Shown here: piece by piece, positions 7,613 through 14,897 of the stretch
Position numbering within the stretch: position 1 is the stretch's first letter
How the letters are laid out: every line of letters begins with the position of its first letter
Source: Chloroflexota bacterium
GTDB lineage: Bacteria > Chloroflexota > Anaerolineae > Aggregatilineales > Phototrophicaceae
NCBI GenBank assembly: GCA_023430545.1
Contig: JAEZAF010000226.1
Span: 1 to 27,427 of the forward strand
DNA length: 27,427 bases
Direction: 5' to 3'
Notes under the pieces: generated by a model
What the model was told of the DNA's origin: nothing
Database searches by the model: none
What the model saw: the letters and a program-made list of their open reading frames with translations, nothing else
Position numbers and translations under genes: made by a program

Positions 7613-10600
7613 CGGTGGAACAGAAACCCAACAGCCAGTTCATCGTTCTGAAGAATATCGCCAACTCCGTGGTATCCCTGCTCGGCGCGATGGTGCTTGC
7701 ATTCATCACGAGCTGGCTTCTGGCCCGGGTGTTAGGGGACAGTACCTACGGTCAGTATGTGTTTATCTTCAACACCTTTGGCCTGATCCTGAGTTTTGCC
7801 GATCTCGGTCTGCCGCAGATCGCAGCGCGTGAAATCGCCAGATCACAGGAGACCGCTGGACACTACATGCAGACAGCGGTGTTTCTGCGGCTGATTGCGA
7901 CGTTCTTCACCCTGATCGCCGCGGTGCTGATGCTGCTTAGCCTCGATGAACTTGACGGACAGGAGCTGCTGGCGCTGGTCGTGGTCTTCACAACGGTGAT
8001 TACCAGCTTCTCCGATCTGCTGCGCAGCGCCTTTCTCGCCTTCGAGCGGATGGAGTTCGACCTCATCACGCGGGTTGCCGAGCGCGGTATTACACTCATC
8101 CTGATGGTCGGATTAGCAGCCGCTGGCCTGACACTGGAAAACGCGATCTGGGGTCTGCTGGCCGGTTCAGTGATCGGGATGGGCATCACGCTGGTGTTCC
8201 TGTGGCGGCTTGTCCCACCGCAGGGACTGCGCTTCAACCGTGATCTCGCTGGCCTGATGCTGCGTGCCGGGCTTCCGATGGGCGGCAGTATTCTGCTGGT
8301 GTCGTTTTATTCCCGTTATGATGTCCTCATTCTGGGGATTCTGCGCTCGTCACAGGAAGTCGCGTGGTTCAGTGTGGCGTACAGCTTTATCCTGATTCTG
8401 GTATCGCTGAGCTTTGCCGCATCCAGCGCACTGCTGCCGACCTTTTCACGGCGACAGGTGGTTGAGGTGTCACTGGTCACGGAGGCGCTGCGCTACAGCC
8501 TGATTATAGGGCTGACGGTGGCGGCCTTTATCTTTATCGGTGCGGAACCGCTTGTGCTGACGATCTACGGCGAAAGTTATGCACCCGCCGCCGATGCGCT
8601 TCGGCTGCTCGGTTTCACCCTCATCTTCATCTTCCCTAACCACCTGATGCTGAACCTGATGCTGTCACGTAATCAGCAGAATACCGTGCTGCGTGCCAAT
8701 CTGCTGAGTGGCATTCTGCTGCTGATTCTGGACCCGGCGCTGATCCTGGTCTTTGGTGTTCAGGGGGCGGTGCTGGCGAATATCGCCGTGGAGATCACGA
8801 TTTTCTGCCTGTATTTCTATATGATCGGCCAGACAGTAGGGCGGATGTCTCTGCTTCCCATCGCGCGGACCTGCGCAGTGGGCGGGGCAGCGATTGCCGT
8901 TTACTTCCTGACACCAGACCCGGAGTTTCTGCGGATTCTGAGTAGTGGGCTGGTCTATGTGGCAGCACTGTTCATCTTTCGCTGTATTGGTCCAGAGGAT
9001 TTTGCCCGGTTGCAGCGCCTGCTGCCAGCCGATCATCGTCTGCGGCGCATCGCCCCGATCGTGCTTCTGCCTGTTCTGATCGTATCCAGCCTGCTGCTGA
9101 CGTTCACCTCAGCACAGGCACAGGAAGAAGAGGCCGAAACCTATAGCACGCTGCCTGTGACGCTGCTTGGCCCGGGGGATGTCATACGCGTTTACGATGA
9201 TGGCAGCGGTGAACCGGATTTCAATAACGACACGTGGGTCTTTGATGTCGGGAACGATGACCTCCCACAGCTCGTTATCCGGTTTTCGAGCTATCCCAAA
9301 ATCAGGGTTGCGCAGATCTACACTGACCACAACCGTGATGGCAATGTGGACATCCTGACCGAAGGCAATCAGGTGCGAGTGGTGGAGGCGGGTTCCGACC
9401 TGCCGGTGATGCGCGTCATCGTCAATGGTGACTGGCTGCTGCCGGACGGTAAGCTGAACTGGAATCTGCGCTTTCAGACCGACGGCGCTTTTTTGTACGA
9501 CGATAATGCCGACATCCCGCCATCGATTGAACTTCTCAACATCATCACGGAGAGCTGGGCTTCGTATCTTCGGCTGGATGGTGTACCGGACATGGAATAC
9601 GAGTTCCACGATACCAATCAGGATGGCATTCCCGAATATTACCTCTGGCGTCTGCTGATCGATACACCACCAGATCTCAATGTCACACGGGCGCGTGTGT
9701 GGTCCAATGTGGGCCAGTATGTCCCGGTGCAGCCGTCTGAATTTCATCTCTGGCCGCTGCTGATGTCGAAGGCTGCCGGGTTACAACTGGCGGCTGAAGG
9801 CACCAGTTATTTCGATACACCGCCGTTTATTCAGGTGGACTGGGAAACGGCGAATGTGACTCCACCCTTGTTCCACGGTTACCCGATTGAGCATGGGTTT
9901 CACGTTCATAACTTCGAGCCGTTCGAAAAATCCAGGGTGAATTACGCCAACTTCGAGATTGCGCAGGCCTATTACGATCTGGCAGCAGATCGCGACGGAC
10001 GACCAGAGCTGCACATCCGCCACCGCTACTTTGACGCATGGGATCGCAAGGCGTGGCATCTTCCCTCACCGATCAATGAACTGAAGTTCTCCTGGAATCA
10101 GTTCAATGCTGAGGATCTCTCGTGGGATTTCAGTCTGGGACTGGCCGGACGGCATCAGGTGACAGAAGAGACGGTCTTCCCCGACTTCTCCTATCTTTCC
10201 GTCCCTTATGAACAGCTTCCGCAGTGGGTGACCAGCCGTAACTGGGATATCTCAACCCTGATCGCCGCCGAGACCTTCCGCTATCCCAGTTCGGAGGGGA
10301 TTTATGAGTGGGCACCAGTCGAAGCGGTCCCGCCGCTGGATCAGGAGCAGCTTAACGCACCCGGAGCCGATCTGACCGACTTCCGTAACAGCCTGCTCTC
10401 GCGCATGCTTTCCGGTCAGGATTACACCGTGGACATCCCCGCGACCTTCGACTCACTGTTCACCGGGATGCGTGGCGAGATCTCTTACACCTCCAGCCAC
10501 GCGCCCTATGTCTATCTCTCACCCATTGACCAGAAACTGCACCTTAGCTTTGCCGATTACAGTATCTGGAATTTTGACGCAGGCGAGCAGCAGCGCATCT

Positions 10601-11544
10601 ATAACCTGAACGGCGATGAAACCCTCGATCAGTGGATTTATTTTCAGGGCGGAGACGTGCTGCATCAGTTGATCCACGCCGATCCCTATCTGATCTACGC
10701 CGGGGAAGGTGAGGTGCTGTTAAAGCAGGCGGATGTCGAAGCAATGGTATTTCAGGCACTTCCACCGACCACCCATGACGAATGGCTGACATTCCAGAAC
10801 CGGCTGCAAGCCAGTGCCGCTTCGCTGACTCAGGGGAATTATCGCCAGATGCTGGAACAGTTTTCAGGCGAGGTTCAGCGTTTTGAAGATGCCAGCCTTT
10901 CCGAAGTACGGGCCTTTGATGAGGGCATTCGCTTTGTGCTGGACGTTCAGCAGCATCCGCAGCATGGGCTTGAACCGGGGCGGTATGTAGTCACCGTGCA
11001 GGATGACACACTGTCGTTCCTGCCTCTGACTCCGCCCGCGCTGATCGTCAGCGTGGAGACACAGGCCATCAGAGAGCACACAACTGCACAGCTTCATGTC
11101 AGTGTGCGTAATGACGGCCTCCAGGATGCACACAACGCCCTGATTGAGCTTTATGCCCGCCCATCGAGTCACGCTGATCCTCATCAGGCTGACCAGGCTG
11201 TGCTGGTTCATACCGAAACTATGGATGTCAATGCGGGCATGGAGACGATCTTCAAGCCGGTCTGGACGCCGAAAGGCCCCGGTGAATGGCAGCTTGTGGC
11301 ACATGTAACCCTCGATGCCGAATGGGATGGCGAGGAATGGATCTCAGATAATCAGCCAGTTCAGATGACCGCTGGCTCCGTGAGGGTTGAGGCAATCCCC
11401 GCGCCCGAAATCAATCTTCTGCTGTCTCTGAATCAGGAACTGCCGCTCAATGGCATCCCGGTGCTGGTGATAATGGGCTGTCTGGCGATCAGTTCGTCGG
11501 CGCTGTTTGTATTGATCGCCAAAAATGTGGGACGTAATGTGTAA
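7609..11544 (+). CDS. Polysaccharide flippase fused to a large extracytoplasmic CARDB-containing region
   Basis: A single open frame of 1311 residues with two parts. Residues 1-~475 are a Wzx/MATE-like polysaccharide flippase: LKNIANSVVSLLGAMVLAF, LLARVLGDSTYGQYVF, FADLGLPQIAAREIA and many membrane helices. At about 482-502 comes another hydrophobic stretch ending TSAQAQ that resembles a signal peptide with an AxA site. It leads into a ~770-residue extracytoplasmic region rich in aromatic and beta-type sequence. This region holds two calcium-loop-like DxNxDG motifs (D573-D581 and D668-E676) and, from about residue 1144, a CARDB-like Ig domain. A final membrane helix (~1283-1305) and a short basic tail close the protein. 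Flippases normally have 420-520 residues, so this is a fusion. It probably links export of the glycan to a surface-side binding or processing domain. Start overlaps asnB (ATGA); the next gene follows with no gap. Confidence 0.85.
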   Translation: MTVEQKPNSQFIVLKNIANSVVSLLGAMVLAFITSWLLARVLGDSTYGQYVFIFNTFGLILSFADLGLPQIAAREIARSQETAGHYMQTAVFLRLIATFFTLIAAVLMLLSLDELDGQELLALVVVFTTVITSFSDLLRSAFLAFERMEFDLITRVAERGITLILMVGLAAAGLTLENAIWGLLAGSVIGMGITLVFLWRLVPPQGLRFNRDLAGLMLRAGLPMGGSILLVSFYSRYDVLILGILRSSQEVAWFSVAYSFILILVSLSFAASSALLPTFSRRQVVEVSLVTEALRYSLIIGLTVAAFIFIGAEPLVLTIYGESYAPAADALRLLGFTLIFIFPNHLMLNLMLSRNQQNTVLRANLLSGILLLILDPALILVFGVQGAVLANIAVEITIFCLYFYMIGQTVGRMSLLPIARTCAVGGAAIAVYFLTPDPEFLRILSSGLVYVAALFIFRCIGPEDFARLQRLLPADHRLRRIAPIVLLPVLIVSSLLLTFTSAQAQEEEAETYSTLPVTLLGPGDVIRVYDDGSGEPDFNNDTWVFDVGNDDLPQLVIRFSSYPKIRVAQIYTDHNRDGNVDILTEGNQVRVVEAGSDLPVMRVIVNGDWLLPDGKLNWNLRFQTDGAFLYDDNADIPPSIELLNIITESWASYLRLDGVPDMEYEFHDTNQDGIPEYYLWRLLIDTPPDLNVTRARVWSNVGQYVPVQPSEFHLWPLLMSKAAGLQLAAEGTSYFDTPPFIQVDWETANVTPPLFHGYPIEHGFHVHNFEPFEKSRVNYANFEIAQAYYDLAADRDGRPELHIRHRYFDAWDRKAWHLPSPINELKFSWNQFNAEDLSWDFSLGLAGRHQVTEETVFPDFSYLSVPYEQLPQWVTSRNWDISTLIAAETFRYPSSEGIYEWAPVEAVPPLDQEQLNAPGADLTDFRNSLLSRMLSGQDYTVDIPATFDSLFTGMRGEISYTSSHAPYVYLSPIDQKLHLSFADYSIWNFDAGEQQRIYNLNGDETLDQWIYFQGGDVLHQLIHADPYLIYAGEGEVLLKQADVEAMVFQALPPTTHDEWLTFQNRLQASAASLTQGNYRQMLEQFSGEVQRFEDASLSEVRAFDEGIRFVLDVQQHPQHGLEPGRYVVTVQDDTLSFLPLTPPALIVSVETQAIREHTTAQLHVSVRNDGLQDAHNALIELYARPSSHADPHQADQAVLVHTETMDVNAGMETIFKPVWTPKGPGEWQLVAHVTLDAEWDGEEWISDNQPVQMTAGSVRVEAIPAPEINLLLSLNQELPLNGIPVLVIMGCLAISSSALFVLIAKNVGRNV

Positions 11545-13161
11545 ATGAGTGATCTCACGCTTACGCCGCGGCCTTCACGGTCGATCTATTTCATTCTGTT
11601 CTTCCTGACACTGTATGCCTTCACGACCTACTGGTATGCCACCCTGCGTTTTGGCGGCGCATGGAATGAGAATGACACGCTTCATCTGACGCATTCCATC
11701 CTCAGTGCGCAGGAGTCAGGTTCGCTGCTCAACACCCGTTTTCCCTATGGAAACGGCTTTACCTTTCAGAGTGTCGTTCTTTTCCTGATGGAACTCAGCG
11801 GCGTTTCCATCCAGACCCTCCAGATCTATATCCTGCCGTCGATTGCCTGCTTCTTCCCCGTGGTGGCCTTTATTACCTATCGATCCTTCACCCGCAATAA
11901 TGTGACTGCACTGCTGGCAGCACTCCTGCTCTACCTTCAGCCAGACTTCCTGTTTGTGACATGGCGCGGCTCTCACGAGAAGATCACATGGATGCTGGCG
12001 CTGTTGATGCTTTTTCTGCTGACAAAAAGTTTTAATCCAAATCGCCGCACCAGTGTTCTGGCCCGGTATATGCTGCCGTTTTACCTGATCGCCTTTGCTT
12101 TTGTGAGCAGCAATGCCTTCTTCGCATCCTCGTTTATCGTCGCGCTGGCAGTCAGCACCCTCACCGGGATGATCTGGCTGTTTGTGCGGGCGCGGCTTCA
12201 GCAGCCCATCAGTGAGAGCGTCCAGCGTCAGGTGTTTCGTCTGTTCTTCATGACGCTGGCCTGCGGAATTCTGCTGTATCTGTTTTTCTTCCATCTCTAT
12301 CCACCCGCCAACTCGCTGCTGAATGCCTTTGGATCAATGGTGGATGCTGTGACGGCACTGCTGCTCAATGTCGGGCCGGATCGTCCGGTTGAAGCCAATG
12401 CCTATAACTACATTGCCGGGGCATGGGTTGATCCGTGGCTCTATCCGCTGCTCAACAGTCTGAGTCTGCTGATTCTGGCACTGTCGCCAATGGTATGGCT
12501 GCGGGGTGTGCCGCGCTTTCTGCTGAATGAAATCTCAGAACATGATCTGCCAATGGTCTACCTGTGGCTGATCTATCCAGCATTCGTGCTCCAGTTGGTC
12601 GCCTCGGTCTTTGTGGATCGCGTGAGCATCCTCGGTTCGAATATTCAGGTGCGGCTGTTTACGCCGCTGATGCTGATTTCGATCCCCCTGGTTGCTCATG
12701 ATCTGGCGAATCTGCTGCGCTGGGCGGCGGATCGTCGCTGGGCACAGCGCGGCCTGCTGGCTGCCGGAGTAGTCTGTTTTGCTCTCTTCAGTACGTTCGC
12801 GCTGATGAAATCCACCAATGAACCACTGGTCAACAACAACTGGATCTTCACCACCCACGCTGAACGTCTGGCAGGGCAGTGGGTACTGGATCACAGTGTA
12901 GAGCCGATGATCTGGGAAGGCGACAATGTACGGCTGCGTTTCGCGATGCCGTTCTATGACGATGAAATATCTCCGGATGTGTTTCGCTCCGGGCTTCCTG
13001 TTGCGCAGGGCACGCGCTATTTCGTGGTATCGGAGATTGAGCGGGCTTTATGGCTGAGGCGGACTGAAACCTATCCGTATCTGGAGGATGAACTGCGGAT
13101 TTATGACAACGGTCAGGTCCAGGTGTTCTACCGGCGGCCACGGAACGCCTACCAGCGATGA
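11545..13161 (+). CDS. Polytopic membrane protein, probable GT-C fold glycosyltransferase
   Basis: A 538-residue integral membrane protein with about ten predicted hydrophobic helices and a ~110-residue soluble C-terminal tail (HAERLAGQWVLDHS onwards). The first extracytoplasmic loop after helix 1 has an acidic/polar patch (GGAWNENDTLHLTHS), in the place where GT-C enzymes keep catalytic acidic residues; a later WRGSHEK loop is also compatible with lipid-phosphate binding. GT-C enzymes use polyprenyl-phosphate sugars on the outer side of the membrane, which would fit a step after the flippase. It could instead be a polymerase or ligase of the Wzy/WaaL kind, since those are also poorly conserved polytopic proteins. 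Its ATG directly follows the TAA of the flippase-fusion gene, and it overlaps the next gene in an ATGA. Confidence 0.7.
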   Translation: MSDLTLTPRPSRSIYFILFFLTLYAFTTYWYATLRFGGAWNENDTLHLTHSILSAQESGSLLNTRFPYGNGFTFQSVVLFLMELSGVSIQTLQIYILPSIACFFPVVAFITYRSFTRNNVTALLAALLLYLQPDFLFVTWRGSHEKITWMLALLMLFLLTKSFNPNRRTSVLARYMLPFYLIAFAFVSSNAFFASSFIVALAVSTLTGMIWLFVRARLQQPISESVQRQVFRLFFMTLACGILLYLFFFHLYPPANSLLNAFGSMVDAVTALLLNVGPDRPVEANAYNYIAGAWVDPWLYPLLNSLSLLILALSPMVWLRGVPRFLLNEISEHDLPMVYLWLIYPAFVLQLVASVFVDRVSILGSNIQVRLFTPLMLISIPLVAHDLANLLRWAADRRWAQRGLLAAGVVCFALFSTFALMKSTNEPLVNNNWIFTTHAERLAGQWVLDHSVEPMIWEGDNVRLRFAMPFYDDEISPDVFRSGLPVAQGTRYFVVSEIERALWLRRTETYPYLEDELRIYDNGQVQVFYRRPRNAYQR

Positions 13162-14006
13162 AGTTGACCCTGACCGCAGAATTAAAGCTCCTGCTGCTGG
13201 GCGGAGGGCTGTTTGTCGTCATTCTGGCGGCAGATACGCCGATTCTGTCACCGCTGCGCCTGATCCTCGCGCTGTTATTTGTGCTGTTTGTGCCGGGGTA
13301 CTTTCTTCAGGCCGCAGTCTTCCCGCGTGATAAGGAACTCGCTGTGCTGGAACGGCTGGCGCTTGCCCTCGGGGCCAGCACCGCCGCACTTCCACTGGCA
13401 GCACTGCTGCTGGATTATCTGCCCTTTACCGACATCAGTCTGACACCCATCTTCATATGTGAAGCCGTTTATGTCACGCTTGCGGCGCTCGCCTCATGGT
13501 TCAGACGCCGCCGCATCCCACCCGCAGAGCGCTTTCTGATTCGTGCCAGCTCGGATGCGGGGTTGTGGTGGCAGTCTCAGGATCGGGTCAACCGGCTGCT
13601 GTATCAGGTGATGGGCGTGGCCTTTCTGATTGCAGGGATTGCGGCGCTCTCACTGATTGTCATTCCGCCCCCTTCGCAGCACCTGACCGAATTCTATCTG
13701 ATCGGCAGGGAAGGTCAGGCGGAAGATTATCCGCGTGTGGTTTCAGAGGGGCAGCCAATGGAGATCCAGCCGGTAATTGTCAATGACGAGGGCGCTGCAA
13801 GGAATTATCTGATCCAGGTACTGCATCGGGATCAGATCATCGCTGAAAGCCCAATGATTGAATTAGCGGACAATGAGTCAGCGGCGGTTCCTCTTATCCT
13901 GAACATTTCGAATTTGCGTATACCAGAAAGAATTGAAATTCATCTGTATCAGCCGCCAGACCTTACGAATAGCCTTCAGCTAAATCTCTGGCTTGAACCT
14001 GAATAG
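13158..14006 (+). CDS. DUF1616 family membrane protein
   Basis: A 282-residue membrane protein matching the DUF1616 family known from archaea and Chloroflexota-like bacteria. Seen: a first helix pair with LRLILALLFVLFVPGYFLQAAVFPR, the family's PGY...FPR block, then LERLALALGASTAALPLAALLL, a basic cytoplasmic loop (WFRRRRIPP), another helix at about 152-175, and an extracytoplasmic C-terminus with T177EFYLIG, a YP pair and IVNDEGAARNYLIQV. That TEFY...YP...IVN-E order is the DUF1616 hallmark. The biochemical role is unknown; it is often found beside surface-polysaccharide or S-layer-related genes. It ends the long operon: its start overlaps the upstream gene by four bases, and a 264-base AT-rich gap follows. 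The last ~20 codons are more AT-rich than the rest. Confidence 0.85.
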   Translation: MKLTLTAELKLLLLGGGLFVVILAADTPILSPLRLILALLFVLFVPGYFLQAAVFPRDKELAVLERLALALGASTAALPLAALLLDYLPFTDISLTPIFICEAVYVTLAALASWFRRRRIPPAERFLIRASSDAGLWWQSQDRVNRLLYQVMGVAFLIAGIAALSLIVIPPPSQHLTEFYLIGREGQAEDYPRVVSEGQPMEIQPVIVNDEGAARNYLIQVLHRDQIIAESPMIELADNESAAVPLILNISNLRIPERIEIHLYQPPDLTNSLQLNLWLEPE

Positions 14007-14113
14007 TGGAAAAAGTATTAAAAAATGATTTGTAATAGAAGATAAAATGACGTTTGCATTGAGCAGAATTGAACATCGTAAAAAAATGAGCAAAACAAAC
14101 GGTGGCTTGTATG

Positions 14114-14141
14114 TTTAATCTGCAATTCATGTTATTATAAT
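14114..14141 (+). promoter_or_regulatory. Candidate sigma-70-like promoter (-10 TATAAT)
   Basis: A perfect TATAAT lies at 14136-14141. Sixteen bases upstream is a poor -35 match, TTTAAT at 14114-14119. The surrounding DNA is AT-rich, so chance matches are likely. Position and direction suit transcription of the lipoprotein gene and the giant secreted-protein gene, leaving a leader of about 120 bases. Confidence 0.35.
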
Positions 14142-14166
14142 TTGGGTGCATACACGGATCACTTAA

Positions 14167-14195
14167 TTGACAGGTATATAGCATCTTAGTGAACA
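14167..14195 (+). promoter_or_regulatory. Second candidate promoter element (-35 TTGACA)
   Basis: A perfect TTGACA at 14167-14172 is followed at 17 bases by a weak -10 (TGAACA, 14190-14195). TATAAA at 14208-14213 is a better -10 by sequence but too far away. Either this is an independent promoter with a poor -10 box or a chance hexamer. Confidence 0.22.
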
Positions 14196-14260
14196 GCTAA
14201 CTAGGGATATAAAACGCTTACTGCCAAAACAGAGAATACATCCGCTTCAATATAGTAGAA

Positions 14261-14265
14261 AGAGG
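14261..14265 (+). promoter_or_regulatory. Ribosome-binding site deciding a TTG start
   Basis: AGAGG at 14261-14265 lies five bases before the TTG at 14271. No ATG or GTG in this frame is as well placed before the hydrophobic signal sequence; the first in-frame ATG would remove the whole signal. This is the main reason for accepting TTG as the start. Confidence 0.65.
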
Positions 14266-14270
14266 TAAGC

Positions 14271-14867
14271 TTGGCTTTAAACGTCAGGTTCGCACTCGCC
14301 CTCTGTCTTTTACTGGTCCTCTGCTCTGCATGCCAGTCACAGACAGACTCGCCGCCAACCTCTACTCTTCAACCAATGGTCACTGCCCACGCCACAGAGG
14401 AAACACTGGCAACGGGTATCCCCGTGACGATTGTAGCGACCGATGACGACCAGCCATCAGCGCTGAGTGCTAACCGCGCTTATTCGCTGGCAGCGTCTCC
14501 GGCGCAGGTGCTCGCAGGTGATGGTGACATTGAAATCCCTGAGACGTACCCGGAACTGCCCGAAGGCCAGAAGTTCGTGGTTGTGACAGCCACCATCACC
14601 AATGTCAGCGCGGCGGAACCGATTGCGATTGAGAGAGAGCATCTCGCCCTGATCGACGGTGACGGGGACGAATACCCCCCGGTCGAAGTCGAAGGCATCA
14701 GCCCCCTGCTTTACGATCTTGAACTGGTACCGGAGCAGAGCCTCCGTGGTTTTGCCCTGTTCACAATCCCTGAAGATGTCACACCCGAATATATCCAATG
14801 GTGTCCGGCAGGTGACTGTGAGCAGATCGTGCAGTCGCCCATCGTGATCCCTGCCACATCTCCATAA
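14271..14867 (+). CDS. Putative lipoprotein with DUF4352-like Ig-fold domain
   Basis: A 198-residue exported protein starting at TTG. Its N-terminus (MALNVRFALALCLLLVLCSAC) is a lipoprotein-type signal with Cys21 as the likely lipidated residue; Cys rather than Leu/Val at -3 makes the lipobox imperfect. A low-complexity linker (DSPPTSTLQP onwards, to about residue 65) is followed by a beta-rich domain: GQKFVVVTATITNVSAAEPI, then LIDGDGDEYPP and LVPEQSLRGFALFTIPEDVTP. These are the order and spacing of DUF4352-like, telomere-independent bacterial Ig-fold domains that occur on many Gram-positive and Chloroflexota lipoproteins. Two late cysteines (C-PAGD-C) may form a disulfide. The giant secreted-protein gene begins 30 bases downstream, so the two are probably co-transcribed. 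Function unknown; a surface-anchored partner of the neighbour is possible. Confidence 0.78.
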   Translation: MALNVRFALALCLLLVLCSACQSQTDSPPTSTLQPMVTAHATEETLATGIPVTIVATDDDQPSALSANRAYSLAASPAQVLAGDGDIEIPETYPELPEGQKFVVVTATITNVSAAEPIAIEREHLALIDGDGDEYPPVEVEGISPLLYDLELVPEQSLRGFALFTIPEDVTPEYIQWCPAGDCEQIVQSPIVIPATSP

Positions 14868-14897
14868 ACTGTATTCACAAGCGAATTTGAGGGCATT

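Larger units (their letters stand above)
14007..14270 (+). other. AT-rich intergenic region between the glycan operon and the secreted-protein genes
   Basis: This is the only substantial non-coding stretch in the window and is clearly AT-richer than the genes on both sides. I found no convincing open frame, tRNA or inverted repeat, and no stem followed by a T-run that would support a rho-independent terminator of the upstream operon. It contains promoter-like hexamers (listed separately) and ends in a strong ribosome-binding site. It most likely separates two transcription units. Confidence 0.7.

Noticed and set aside
9040..9120. A separate gene start for the secreted half of the flippase fusion, since a signal-peptide-like segment begins here.
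   Set aside because: No ATG lies in frame near 9040-9070. The GTG at 9061 has no convincing ribosome-binding site, and the frame is continuous from the flippase. Treated as a fusion, with internal initiation not excluded.
14007..14270. A rho-independent terminator or structured RNA in the AT-rich gap.
   Set aside because: The A-runs and T-rich stretches have no matching GC-rich stem nearby, and no paired structure could be traced by eye.
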